Assembly: GCA_963971305.1 (NCBI GenBank)
Contig: OZ020306.1
Span: forward strand, 40,941,512-41,005,511
Source: Arcuatula senhousia
Lineage: Eukaryota; Mollusca; Bivalvia; Mytilida; Mytilidae
Reading direction: 5' to 3'
Length of the DNA: 64,000 nucleotides
The translations under genes and the position numbers were made by a program. Below are positions 35,440 through 47,730 of this stretch, piece by piece. The notes beneath the pieces are model-generated. The model ran no database searches and was not told the DNA's origin. It saw only the letters and a list, made by a program, of their open reading frames with translations. Position 1 is the first letter of the stretch, and every line of letters starts with the position of its first letter.

Positions 35440-36000
35440 TATTTATCCAACGCTTGTATGATATTATTATACATATCCCGGGCCAATCATAATATACAAC
35501 ATGATTTTCAGACGGCTTCCCGATTTGAACCGGACATTGGCATATGATCGGAACTAGTGGCTTCACCTCCTCTAAAATCCAAGGCCAATCATGTCATATT
35601 GTTCAGACTGCTACCGGTTCAGAACCGGATACATGTATTTACATGATCGGAGGAGACGTGAGGCTTGGTCGTCCATTGACCAGCTTTGATTTCCTTCTAG
35701 TCCCATCTCGATTGAAAAGGTCTGAAAAAGTTGTGGATCTCTATTTATAAAATGTATATGCCTGTCGATTGTCAACCATTGTATATACATTTGTGATATG
35801 GTTTTCGAACCGCTGATGGTTCGAAACCGCACATCTACAGCATATCGTGTCTAGTGCATGCAGCCGTTAATTTCCCCACCTCGATTAAAAGGGACGTAAA
35901 AAGTTGTGGATCATATTTCAAAATATCTATCCAGGACCAATTATCGAATAAAATATTATGAGTTTCGGACGGATACCGGTTCGGAACCAGGCATTTTACA
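35440..36000. repeat. three degenerate units with ACCGGTTCxGAACCGG
   Basis: Units of roughly 190-210 bp starting near 35455, 35580 and 35790 share ACGGCTACCGGTTCGGAACC-like palindromes, ATCTCGATTGAAAAGG and AAAAAGTTGTGGATC. Strongly diverged; noncoding. Confidence 0.5.
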
Positions 36001-36810
36001 ATAAAAGAAAATTTAGGGGGATTTGAGAACCATTTTTCTAGAATTTGAGACTTTGACTATTGAATTCAAAATCAATTGCAAATAGGGTTATGTCCTGCAA
36101 AGCTGTTATAATTGTAAGTTTCAAGACATTCCATCAAAGCGTTCAAAAGTTACGCTCCGGAAATCTAAGCGGATGGTCGTAAAATCAAATTATGTGGTTC
36201 TATTATTCCCCAAATTTGCCAAGGGTAGGAAAGAGTTGTTCATCAGGAAGGACAAATTAGGTTACAACTTAAATATGTTATTCTTATCATATCTTATCAA
36301 TGATCCAGAGAAAAGTGGGTATAATGTCCTGGTTACAAATTAAGTTTTCGTTCAAAATAAATGAAAATACGACACAAAAACTTTCAATACTTACCGGTTC
36401 AAAAAATGTATTTACCGCCACTATGTGGCTTGAGTATGTATTTTACTACTTACCTGTACTTGATGCATACTAAGTCTCTTTGTACAGATTACTTTTTTAA
36501 AAATTTCTTTGATGTATTGAGCATATTTAATTCATTTTTTTGTCTTTGTCAGAATATTTATTTATTTTAAAAAAATGCGGCCACCCCCTTTCAGAATCAA
36601 ATGATCGTCCCCTTATTGATTTTGATTGTGTACAAATGCAATCGTACAAACTTGGTTTATTATTCGTCTTGATCGATATGACGACTTTTATCTGTCAGAA
36701 TTTAATTTGTTTTCATTTTATTGTTGTATTTAATTTTTTTAACGATAACCGTACCGAGTTTGGTTACAATAATAGGACTTATGGTGTCGGAAGAGTTAAC
36801 GATTAAAACT
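36001..36810. other. noncoding stretch
   Basis: AT-rich and without recognisable repeats; short open frames show no family resemblance. Confidence 0.35.
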
Positions 36811-36885
36811 ATTTACGTAAGGACAACGGACGCCAAATGATGGCAGTAGCTCAACCAACCTTTCGGGCCACGTGAGCTCAAAAGG
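36811..36885 (+). repeat. 3' end fragment of the 17.3/60 kb family
   Basis: ACAACGGACGCCAAATGATG and AGCTCAACCAACCTTTCGG with GTGAGCT reproduce the last about 70 bp of the element at 17321-18501, including the terminal hairpin. Confidence 0.65.
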
Positions 36886-37137
36886 GTAAAAATATAGACA
36901 AAAAATATTTCAGGCTCGGTCACCCAGACGCTTATCAATAGATCAATTACCTGTACGTTCGGAGTACTTTCTGGCTATATCATAAACATGTAAACAATGA
37001 AAATAGTTTTATCATTAAATTAAACTCTCTAATGGGATACTTTTGGGCTTTTTGAACTTTTTTGAGTTATGTTAGGTGGAGTCACAAAGATTTTACAGAT
37101 CTACTAGCAGTTATAATAAACTGTAAACACAGAGACA

Positions 37138-38059
37138 TGTCTCGCCTGTCGCAACTGGACACAGTATAAATAAAAAAAGTAAAATCCTCCTTAAAATGAT
37201 CTTTACTGATGCTTAAGCAGCTGCATACCCATACCAAATATAAATGGTGAACCATAACTGCTTTATATAAAACACTCATGACATAAGTAAAAGATAAAAA
37301 GTGTAAAATCTCAAAGTCAGTAGACTGTGACTGCAGGATCATACAGATAAAATACTTTTGAAATTGATCTGTAATGATGCTAATGCAAGTGCATACCCAA
37401 TATCAATGATGTACCATAACTGCTTACGTTAAACAGACGTAAGTAAAAAGGTTAACCTCGGCCAAATCGGTGTAAAATTTCAAAGTCAGTAGACCGTGAC
37501 TGCAGAAGCATACAGATGAATAGCTTTTGAAATTGATATGTACTAATGATAATGCAAGAGCATACCCAATATCAATGGTGAACCATTACTGCTTCATGTT
37601 AAACAGACTTAAGAAAATGGTTCACCTCGGCCAAATCAGTGTACAATTTCAAAGTCAGTAGACCCTGACTGCAGGTGCATACAGGTGAAATCCTTTTAAA
37701 ACTGATCTGTACTGATGCTGATGCAACTGCATACCAAATATCAATGGTGTAACATAACTGCTTCATGTTAAACAGACTTAAGAAAAAAGGTTAACCTCGG
37801 CCAAATCAGTGAAAAATTTCAAAATCAGTAGACCGTGACTGCAGGAGTATCAAGGTGAAATCCTTTTAAAACTAATCTGTACTGATGCTGTTGCAACTGC
37901 ATACAAAATATCAATGGTGTAACATAACTAGTTCACACAAAACAGACTTAAGCAAAAACTTTAACCAATTGTGGACGCCGTCGCCGCCGCGGTCGCCGCC
38001 GCCGCCGGAATCACCATACCTAAGTCTCGCCTTTTGCGACATTCGTCGCAGGCGAGACA
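37138..38059 (-). mobile_element. complete copy of the TGTCTCGCC tandem-core element
   Basis: 922 bp between inverted ends TGTCTCGCCTGTCGCA and TCGTCGCAGGCGAGACA. The right terminus folds into a hairpin (GTCTCGCC, TTTTGCGACATTCGTCGCA, GGCGAGAC at 38022-38058). The core has units with spacing 169, 169 and 170 bp (CAAAGTCAGTAGACCGTGAC at 37312, 37481, 37650, 37820). A GCC-rich tract is at 37976-38012. Inverted relative to 10801-12469 and lacking its nested insertion. Confidence 0.8.
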
Positions 38060-38397
38060 AAAATCCGAGGATGACCAATGAAACATGGAGTTTTCTGAGT
38101 TTGCTTAATGAGTCTTGAATGCTAAAGACGTAATATACACACGTTGTAAATGTTATACGGAATAACGATCATAAGGACATCTTAAAGACACCGTAACATG
38201 CTCATAAGTTCTTAGAAATTGAAATTCTTATAAATCGTTGAAGTCCGCAAATAATAAAGGTTGAAAGAAAATATCGTAAGAACTAGTAAAACTTTCAAAT
38301 CTGAAAATCGTAATCACTCGTAAGACAATATCGTATAAACAAAAAACAAAAGCAAAACTCAAATAAAGAAACGAACAAAAACAAAACATACCGCTTC

Positions 38398-39005
38398 GAG
38401 GAAGAGGGGGGTATGCTGTTTTACCCTTGTCCGTCCGTTCATTCGTCCGTCCGTAACACAACTTCCATCACATTTTCTAAGTAACTACATGAGATATAGG
38501 TCTGATATTTTGTATACAGCTTTATCCTATAGTGCCATATGGTGTATACCGATTTTATGCTCCTAAGTAGTCTACTTCATGTTTACCGAATACATATGTT
38601 TAACACATAATGGACATAAATGCAAAATTTTCGTCAAAGTTTCCCAAGCAACTACATGAGATAAAGGTCTGATATTTTGTATACAGCTTTATTCTATAGT
38701 GCCATATGGTGTATGTCGATTTTATGCTCCTAGGTAGTCTACTTCCTGTTTACCGAGTACTTAGGTTTTTACACAAAATGGACATCAATGCAAATTTCCG
38801 TCAAAGTTTCCCAAGCAACAACATAAGATAGAGGTCTGATATTTTGTATACAGCTTTATCCTATAGTCCCATATAGTGTATAGCCATTTTATGTTCATAG
38901 GTCAACCACTTACTGTTTACCAAGTATTTTAACTTGTATGAGTGGCTTAGTTTGGGGAGCGGGGGTATCACTAGTGAGCATTAGCTCACAGAGTTACTTG
39001 TTATA
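38398..39005. mobile_element. another tandem-core repeat with CCGT microsatellite
   Basis: Starts near GAGGAAGAGGGGGGTATGC, followed by TCCGTCCGTTCATTCGTCCG, then three units (GATATTTTGTATACAGCTTT at 38507, 38671, 38841). Ends in a GTATCACTAGTGAGCATTAG and TTACTTGT segment. Noncoding. Same general plan as the other tandem-core elements. Confidence 0.6.
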
Positions 39006-39600
39006 ATTCCTGACAACAGCAGAAAACGGAACATGCCTGTGGGAAATTCAAAAGTCTATGCTTTAACAGACAAACTTTAAAACGTGTGATCAACCTATTT
39101 CCACGTTGAGTTTATTACACATTATCCACTTCCTTGTTAATTAAGAATATACCATTCTGTTATGTATGAAAGTTTATCGCCATTTTTAGAAAAAGGTAAA
39201 ATTGAAATGGGTTATTCTAACTTTGTAAAGATAACTAACTCACCAAAACTCAGAAAACAAACGAAAATGAAACATTTTGAGCGTATTTCCATGTTGAGTT
39301 TATTACACATTAACCACTTCCTTGTTAAGAATATATATGCAATGTAAAATTAAATACCTCCTGAATCAGATAAGCCAAACACGTATCGTTTAACTGCTGT
39401 GTATACTATATAGTTTTTTTTAGGTTACTAAAGGACGGTAGGTCGTGTCCGGCGACAGCCTTTTTTATAGAGGCGTGTCAAATTTTAAAGAGAATAATCA
39501 ATAAAAATGTAAACATTGGTGATATCTTGTGATTTTTTACTGAAACAAAGAAGAAAAGCTCCCAACGGGATAAACCTATTAAAGTATTACCATATTTTGT
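39006..39600. other. noncoding stretch with one dispersed duplicate
   Basis: GTTGAGTTTATTACACATTA followed by CCACTTCCTTGTTAA occurs twice (about 39106 and 39293). No gene. Confidence 0.4.
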
Positions 39601-39601
39601 A

Positions 39602-40114
39602 ACCACACAAATTAATGTGAGTGTGAGTGAGTTGGTGTTTTACGCCCGTGCAACGCTATATATAGGTTATTTACAGGCGATGAACATGAAAAGGATGATA
39701 AAATGAACATGAAATGATGATGATAAATGAAATATGGGGGTGGGATGGGAAACAAAGGACCAGTAAATTTTGAAGGACCACAGAAAAAGGGGAGAGGTGG
39801 GTAGGGGCGGAAAATTTAGCCTATGTGGTGCACTACTTGGCGGTACACAAAGGGGTCTTTTACGTGCATGAAGCGTGGCACTCTCCACACACGTTGGCCC
39901 ACTATGGTCGGCGGTCAGGGTTTCCGTATTATAGACCCGACAACCCCCGCGGACGAGGGCCACCCTATTCAGCCACCTAGGGTACACACTTGGTCGCTCT
40001 GTGGGCTGAGCACTGACCCGACGTCAGAATCCCAAGACCCTTAGTCGCCTCTTACGACAAGCTAGGCACTGCTGCGGGCCTATTCGCCACCCGGGCCCCG
40101 CACGGGCTACCACA

Positions 40115-40145
<31 letters not shown>

Positions 40146-40159
40146 ACCACACAAATTAA
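39602..40159 (+). mobile_element. retroposon with 14-bp flanking repeats and poly-A
   Basis: The body (39616-40108) has GATGAACATGAAAAGGATGA, GTCGCCTCTTACGACAAGC and CACCCGGGCCCCGCACGGGC. It is flanked by ACCACACAAATTAA at 39602-39615 and again at 40109-40122. A poly-A run of about 24 follows, then a third copy at 40146-40159. GTCGCCTxTTACGAC endings are common among animal SINE-like retroposons. The precise family is not claimed. No ORF of note. Confidence 0.7.
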
Positions 40160-41509
40160 AAAAATATATATGTGATTGCTAAACTAAAATTTGGGCGTTC
40201 TGGAGTTTTTATCTTATTGCATTTTTCACCACTTAAAAGACAAATATATTGAATGAGATTGCTAAGCATTAATATTAGATAGTCATTGCCTATATGTGAG
40301 CACAGTATAAATATAGTGATCAGTGTTGTTTTTTCGAATTAATTTACATACCTTTTTATTTAAAAAAGACTTCCCCCATACAAAATGGTACAGCACAGAT
40401 GGGACAACATTTTTGCACTCATATGGCGAAGTTCCATGCCTCAATTGAGAAACACAATCGTTAAGAATTCAGAATATAAGATTTAAAGGACCCCATTCCT
40501 GAAAAGACATGGGCAGTTTTGTTTGTCATTAATTTTATTTCGATCAGTGCATTTTTAGAACGGTCAGTTTGGGACGAGGTGCTTAGGTCGAATGAGCGTA
40601 AAAAAGAAAAAGTACAAAAAATGAATAAAATTTGTTTACTTAAAAAAATAGTAACCAATCAGAATATTTTTCTCCTTGTTCTGTATTTAAATAGATAATT
40701 TTTGGAGGGCGACTAGGAAAATTGGTAATTATTTTCAAATTAAAAAAAGAATCAATATTAGCATTGGGCAATTGTCTACCAGAACTTACCGTAGAGATCT
40801 CCGTTCTTGCGGGCACTGAGCTGTGCTCACTTATAGTGAACATCAATGTTATATAATGGCACCTTGAATCTTGATGCCGAAAAGTTGTGTCTCACATTTT
40901 TATGAATTTGGATGAAATACCTGTCCAGGCTTTTTCAAGATGCGTCCAAGTTTTTCCAAGAGATGTCCAGGTTTTTTTTCCATAATTTAGATAGACAGTT
41001 TGTGCGTGTATTTTTTTACCTCTTACATTATATTTTTAAAAGACATTGTATGTTAAAATAATAAGCATACGGTACTATCATTTCAAGGGTTTTGAACAAG
41101 AACGCGTCGGTTAAAGTCAAGAATTCAACTTTATATGACTTTATAAACAATTGACACATACTATCAGAACCCATTAATCTATTGTCTAAGCAAAACTACC
41201 AACTGTTATACAATTAAAAATAGCCTCTTTGAATTGTTGGATTGAAACAAAATGTTTGTGTTGCGACAGGCAGAAAATGATTACAGTTCCGGCGTTTCCA
41301 AGTTTGCCTTTTTCTACCTGACTTGTTGTTGTTTGTATGTGCCTTTGTTTGTATTATAAAGTCGTCGTCTCTCATGTCTGCTGTTTAAACTTTATTTCAG
41401 AATTGTTAGACTTGAAAATTTTTTTAGTACTTCTGAATTTCCAACAACTATGTATTTTGTATTGCGTCTAATTGACTATTGAAAAACTCGAAAAATCTTC
41501 ATAAGAGTA
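40160..41509. other. noncoding stretch
   Basis: No feature supported. A minus-strand frame at 40797-40846 ends at a perfect GTAAGT donor but has no recognisable sequence, so it is not called. Confidence 0.35.
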
Positions 41510-41775
41510 TGCTCCCGTGCAGGAAGCGGGGGGCGAATAGGCTAGCAGCGCACAGAAACCTGTCATCTTGTCAGGCCGCTTAAACCCAAGTTGCTGAAAG
41601 GGGCAGCTCTATCATAAAAAATACCGGGTGGTCACGCTATACTGATGCGGAAAAATTGACCCCAAACCATAGTTGGCAATGTATGTAGATAGTGTTATCA
41701 CAGAGACTTTTTTCCTCGAGTCTTGTGACTAAAGATGCTGCGTGGTCTCCTGGAGCAACACCATTGGATCAACTA
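41510..41775. repeat. GC-richer retroposon-like block
   Basis: GTGCAGGAAGCGGGGGGCGA, CACGCTATACTGATGCGG and ACCCCAAACCATAGTTGG. The last part resembles GACCGCAAACCATAGTGG of the block at 28330-28703. Noncoding. Confidence 0.4.
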
Positions 41776-41959
41776 ACAACTGGATAAATGTGAATCTCGA
41801 AATCTGGCAAATACCTCAAACAACAAAAATAAACACTGGTTACCGCGAAATATAATACATTGTTGGATACAATTTTACATGGATGGTGCTTACAGTTCGA
41901 TACTAAAGTCCAATCTGCTTAACAAAATTAAAGACTATATATGATACAAACAGATTAAC

Positions 41960-44935
41960 GTACGCAGGTTGGTTAATGCATTTTTCCGGAAAATCGTCCG
42001 TTTCCCGACCCTTTCAAACATAAAAAATTAAAAATCAATTATAAAGATATTTTATATCGAAATGAACAGGAATTTGATATGTATTTAGAAAATATGTAGA
42101 TGCGTTAAAATACTGCTTAGATAGTACCATAAATAAGCATCCATGGCAACCATTTTGTCTGCAACATGACATTTCTCGGATTTGGAAACTGAAGTTCAGC
42201 ACCCCGATAAGCACCATCGAATTGATTAAAAATCATGTATTTGGGTTCGTTTTTGATAAATTTATTTGGACTTAGGTGCTTATTGTTGATACCCAGACCC
42301 TTTTGTAGTAGTATCGTAGTTGAGTTTTAGCATATTTTTAGTGGAATATATTTAAACCTTGTAGTGGTAGTCTAGCATGAATTCAGCAGGACTATTAGCA
42401 ATAATCAGTACCACTAAATTTCCACTACATGTATAGTAAGACTCTTGCTAGAATACTACTGTCGTGTGTCTCATTTGCATATTTCTTAGCCAATCGAAGC
42501 TAAAATTTACTGACAGTATATAATTAGTGGAATTTCTAGCATGTTTTTAGCGTTTCAATTATTTAAATTAGTTTGACACCAGAATGTAGTGGATTGCATT
42601 AGTATGAATCTAGCGTATTATGCAAATTAGTTACTAGCACTAATTAGTGGAAAAAGTAGCAGAATGTAGCGGATAGATTAAATGCTGTATATGGTGATAT
42701 TGAGAAACATGTAGCATGGTTCTAGTGGTATATTTGCATTAAACAGTGGTCAATTTAGTAAGATCTAGTGGTATTTCTAGCAGTTGTGTAGTGGTTATTT
42801 AGCAAAAATTAGTGGCATTTTAGCAGACTTTTAGTGGTACTCCTAGCAAAAATCAGTGGAAATTTAGCAGGCTTGTAGTGGTACTCCTAGCAAAAAACAG
42901 TAGTATTTTAGCAGGTTTTTAGTGGTACTTTTAGCAAAAATCAGTGGTATTTTAGCAGGCTTTTAGTGGTACTCCAAAAAATATTCAGTGGAATTAATAT
43001 CTTTTATTGAACTGTACATCTAAACCGTTGCAAGTCCAGGCAAACTATGCAAAAATTACAGATCCAGTGCACACTTTCAATATTGAAAATATTGCTGATA
43101 CACGCTGTTTTATTCAAATTTCACAATGTATAACTAAGTATATTTTCCATGTCAAGTTGAATGGTTTTTTTAATATTCCATACAACAACAATACTATTCA
43201 ATTCCAATTTTGTCCAGTTGAATTTACACTTTAAAACACATTTTTGCTAAAGTGACAAATAAATTTTTTCGACACATTTCATACTTTACACATATTGAAT
43301 ATGCTGCATTCAATTTTCAAGTATCCGTTGAATCTACACTTTAAAACACATTTTTGCTAAAGTGACTAATAAGATATTTCGAGACATTTCATTCTTTCAA
43401 CATGTTGAATATGCTGCATTCGATTTTCGAGTATCCACATCTACTAGTATTCATTTAAAAAACAAAGAAAATCTGTAAAATTACTTTGCTTGCATTGCCT
43501 TCACAAAGACCTCGGGACAAAGGCATATGTTATAATTTTCAAAAACCGTTGAAACATTTGATTGGCTAGACAATAATTAATTCAATTAGAATACAAGTAT
43601 TACAGATTCCTTGACCACATCCAGATGGACTTCATGCTGTTTATCTGATAAACTTATCTGATAATTTAATGTAGCTATAATTAACATGTATATGTATTTA
43701 TCAAATTGATAAATGATGCACGGAATTAGTATTGGATAACAGGAAAAACAATTTAATACTTGTTTTATAACAAATTATTTATTTAAAAGAATGATGATTT
43801 TGTTCTAAAACCATGCAACAAAGTCAATCTCGAGTAGCGAATATATATGATTTTAGCATTTATTCATATTTTATCTTGCTTTTTTTCGTATATTCTATAA
43901 TTTGTAACTTACAGGTTCATAAACAATATTTTTATTCTTTTGTGTTAAAGCATGCAGTTAATATTTTTGTAACTTTATTAAGGACACTTTAGTTAGGCCT
44001 TTGAATATATCAAGTTAATTCAGTTTGTGTAGCGTATTTTAGAAGTTCATATTTGTTAAAACTAACAGAGTTTTCCTAGTAGGAATTTAGTACCGCTCAT
44101 TGTCCACTGATTTCTTATTTAAATTTATTAAATCTAACTTATAAGTTTATTTAGCGTACTTTAGCTAGGCCTATAAATGTATTGAGTTTTTGTAGCGTAT
44201 TTTAGCAGTTCATATTTGTTTAAACTTTCTAACAGAGTTTTCCTAGTAGGAATTTAGTACCGCTCATTGTCCACTGATTTCTCATAAATTATTTTATCTT
44301 TATGTAGTGGAAAATTAGTGGAAATAGAGGCGAACCACTAGAAACCGCTAAATTTATTAGTGTATTTTAGTGGTATTTAGAATTGGATGCTAATTTTACA
44401 CTGTCAGTAACAGTAGATATCAGTGGCAGATTTAGCGGAAGTTTAGTGGAACTAATTATTCCGCTAAAATATAGTGGTAAATTAGTGGACTTTGTCTAGC
44501 TGCTAATTTACGCTGTCAAATTCACAGTGCAATTTTAGCATGATTTTAGCTGAAAATTAGTTCCACTGTTTTCTTGTAGCGGTGCTACAATTTGGTCTGG
44601 GTAATGTTAAGAATAATTTTAATTTTTGGACGAAAAGGGTAAATCAGAATGAGAAAAACTGCGTTTTTCATCTTGATATCAATTTTTTGTTATAATTTTC
44701 CAAAAAAAAAAACAAAAGAATGAGCAGCAATTCTCAAATTCTATATTTTATGATCTATCATGTGGTGAAATTCTAAAACAATCGTTGTCGATCTTCGGGG
44801 TGCTAAATCCGATTTAAGAAATGAGGTATCAAATTTCGTCTGATTTGCCAAATAAGGTAAAAGGGGCGGGACTTAATTTCCAATAGAAAATTCTTCTATT
44901 CGTGTTTTTCTAACTATTGAGGAATATGAATAAAA
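41960..44935 (-). repeat. inverted copy of 9995-10640, split by an insertion
   Basis: 41960-42289 and 44602-44935 together reproduce the 9995-10640 repeat in reverse complement. The join falls where the other copy reads TTGATACATG (reverse), so the insertion site is precise. Confidence 0.75.
42292..44601. mobile_element. 2.3 kb TA-flanked element rich in AGTGG/TTAGC
   Basis: Starts CCCAGACCCTTTTGTAG and ends, read in reverse, CCCAGACCAAATTGTAG (14 of 17 match). TA flanks both sides (42290-42291; 44602-44603), while the uninterrupted copy near 10.33 kb has a single TA. The interior holds many AGTGGTATTTTAGCAGG and AGTGGTACTCCTAGCAAAA words (42700-42990; 44280-44560), a 112-bp duplication (43226-43440) and a roughly 130-bp duplication (43985-44285). 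No transposase-like frame. Probably nonautonomous and mobilised in trans; superfamily not proven. Confidence 0.8.
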
Positions 44936-46600
44936 TATAATGTTGTTTAAGATTTTTTATCTTTATCTCTCAAAGCAAAAGATTGCCATTGGCCATTGAA
45001 AGTAGATCATAGAAAATGAATTCAAGCCAAATGACACTACATGTACCTATCAACATGTTCAGCAATATTTTCCGAAGCACTTCTGTTGTCAAGCTGTAAC
45101 CTTTAGGATATATGCAAACAAGTGATACCGTATCGAATAATCAGACCGGTATCTGTCGGTCTCACATAATCAAATCACTATTTTGCCCGTTTCAATTTGT
45201 ATCCATCACGAATAGTTCTGCATTTTCTCATGGGCAAGACCCCCCCCCCCACTTTGCACTTAATTATTATATAATGGATTAAACTGATCTTCCTATGATA
45301 CCTTTATGTTTACATCAAGTGGTTCATAAATACACAAACTTTGTGTTAATCCCGGGGTGTTAATAGCGAAATTGTGTATACAAAAAGTAATTTTGCGTTA
45401 CAATTTTGCTTTAGAAATAACCCCTTATTTACTTGAAGAAAAATTAACACACTATGCCAACAATCATTTCCGGCAGGAATTTGAACATCAGCCGTCCAAA
45501 ATATATTGACATTTATCATAATATTTTGTAAGAAACATGGTCAGTTTTCAGAAAAATAGACCGAATCAGGGCCGTCGCCGTCTTTTTTAGTTATTTAAAG
45601 GGCCAAAAAATTTAATTTAGAACTATGAAATTTACATGAAAATACACACGTTTTTCTCCCGTTTCAATCCAAATAAGTGAATAACTAGCAAATGTCAGTG
45701 GTAGTGCCAAACAAGACATTTCTTTTTTAAATAACTTCTACTATATTTCTACCATATTTCCAAATTGGGAAACTAACACCTTTTTGTCGGAATGCCAGCT
45801 AAGGTCTTCAATGTGATGAAAAAATTTCATGCAATCTGTTTTCCTTGTGTCAGTTTCTTTTGTCTGGTTTTCCATTTTTGTAATACTTGTTATTTAAGAG
45901 ACTTTGCAAATAAATAACGTCTTTCTGCATTCGTCTTGTATTTCGATACTCTGGATCATCCCTTCTATGAACACGAGAATTATGCGATTAGAGCCGCAAA
46001 ATCACATCATACTTCTTAAATAAAAATTTAACAAAAAGTTCGAAGACGGTCATCTAACACGGCCCAACTAACTTATAATGTTAGATTAGTCTCTGTTCGG
46101 AGTTTTTAATTACATGTCTACGGGAGTTTTCTATAGTGAATCCGCCATTTTGTTTCGGTCCTGAAAAGGGTTGAGATTCTATACTAGGAGTTAACGCCAC
46201 CAAATCCCTGTGACGTTTGAAAACAGCATCTAAAGAGACGTTACTCTTTTTGAATTTCGATTTTAAAAATACGTGACTTCCAACGTGAACAGAACAATTT
46301 CTTATACAAATAAATTATTAACATCACTGTGTTACCACAATAGACACAATATCTACGACCAGCTAACAGTAAATGATAATAGATTAACAATGCAATTTAG
46401 AAAGATATCTAGAACAGAAGAGAGTTCAGCACATGCGCAGATCCTTGATATCCGGTCAGTACAGGGTTAAGTCATGAACTTGCACTTTACTCTTCCCTAT
46501 TTTCTGTGAAACCTTCCCGTTTCCCTGTAGATATCCCATGGGGGTAGATAATTACCCTTCACGGGACCTTGGGTTTAAACCCTCAGGAAAAAATTCCCAT
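44936..46600. other. noncoding stretch
   Basis: Nothing supportable. C10 run at 45240-45250. Confidence 0.35.
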
Positions 46601-47400
46601 TCAAGATCGCCATTTCAGTACTCACCGATTGTCTTTTTCTCAGCTTGAATTATATTAGGAGTCACCAAAAAGTTTTTATCAAAATTAAAATGTCAAAAAA
46701 TTATATTTCTGTTAAAAATATTACCGTTCATAGTCAGTGTAAACTTTTCAAACATCTCTGTAAAGCATCAATACTACTTACACCCACAGGCCATACAGCC
46801 TGAGGGGATTTTCCATTAATTCCTTCAATGAAGATCTCGTGGACATTGGATCCCTGGCACGCTGCATCAATCCCTTTGTACACTTCAAAAAATCATCGTG
46901 GATGACCATTTACGGATGATGGAACATAGGAGGGTCTAAAGTACAGGCATAATTCTCCTGTAGTTTCCGGTCCGCGGGAAGCCTGTCTATTGTCTTCAGT
47001 ATTACCCAAAAAAAATTCAGCACGGCTGTGATATATCCAAAATACACCTGTTAGAATTCCTCCTTCCAGGAGCAGGCCTGTCCCTTTCTCCCTGTAATAC
47101 ACTGAAGATGAATATGGGAACTCCTTTTAAATCTTGCCATACACTCTCTCACACATTGAGTTTGGGCTCTTGTGCCTCGCCAGTCTCCCTTACCCTCTTG
47201 TTAATGCACAACAAACGGAATGTTCTGGTAATTACAGCTGGCTATACGCCAGTTCCACCGTAGAGTGCTGGGCTCGATATGTTGTTTTGGAGATCCTAGC
47301 GAAACATCGAATCTGACTTTCCCAACAGCTTGTATATCCTGCTGTAGAATGTCACCAAACGGTTGACTCGTTCATCACCAAACTGCCTTGCCTTATTTGG
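46601..47400. other. unrecognised coding-like remnant
   Basis: GC content is near 45 percent, well above the surroundings. The minus frame at 46893-47102 includes VFWIYHSRAEFFLGNTEDNR, and neighbouring frames look like broken protein sequence. It may be a decayed mobile-element ORF. I cannot name a family, and no splice structure is evident. Confidence 0.3.
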
Positions 47401-47599
47401 ATGACAACCCTTCGCCATTCGTCACCCTGTGTTTACCTCATTGTGGCCATGTCTTTCGGTCAAAACATATAACTTATAAAATCTTTCATATAACATATAA
47501 CTACCCCATATATGATGAACACCTTAAACATGTTAAGGCCTCCGTGGGGATAATTGCACCCATACGATATCTTGGTTCGATCTGCTTTTGTACTATAAA

Positions 47600-47730
47600 T
47601 CCCTGTATGTTATGCCCCATCTACGAAAGAAGGGGGTATATAGTGTTCGGGTCTCTTCCTTTGTCCGTTCCAACTTTTGAAATTGGGCATTATATTTTTG
47701 TTATTTATTATTTCATGCTATTTATTTTAC
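47600..47730 (+). repeat. start of a dispersed family (TATGCCCCATCTACG)
   Basis: TTATGCCCCATCTACGAAAG and GGGGGTATATAGTGTTCGG match the fragment at 16025-16130. It is truncated by the next element. Confidence 0.5.

Noticed and set aside
40797..40846. Minus-strand short exon ending at GTAAGT
   Set aside because: Good donor but no acceptor, no recognisable sequence and weak start context.
46893..47102. Minus-strand 69-codon frame as a gene
   Set aside because: Coding-like but no family recognised, no splice sites, and adjacent frames are broken; kept only as an unrecognised remnant.
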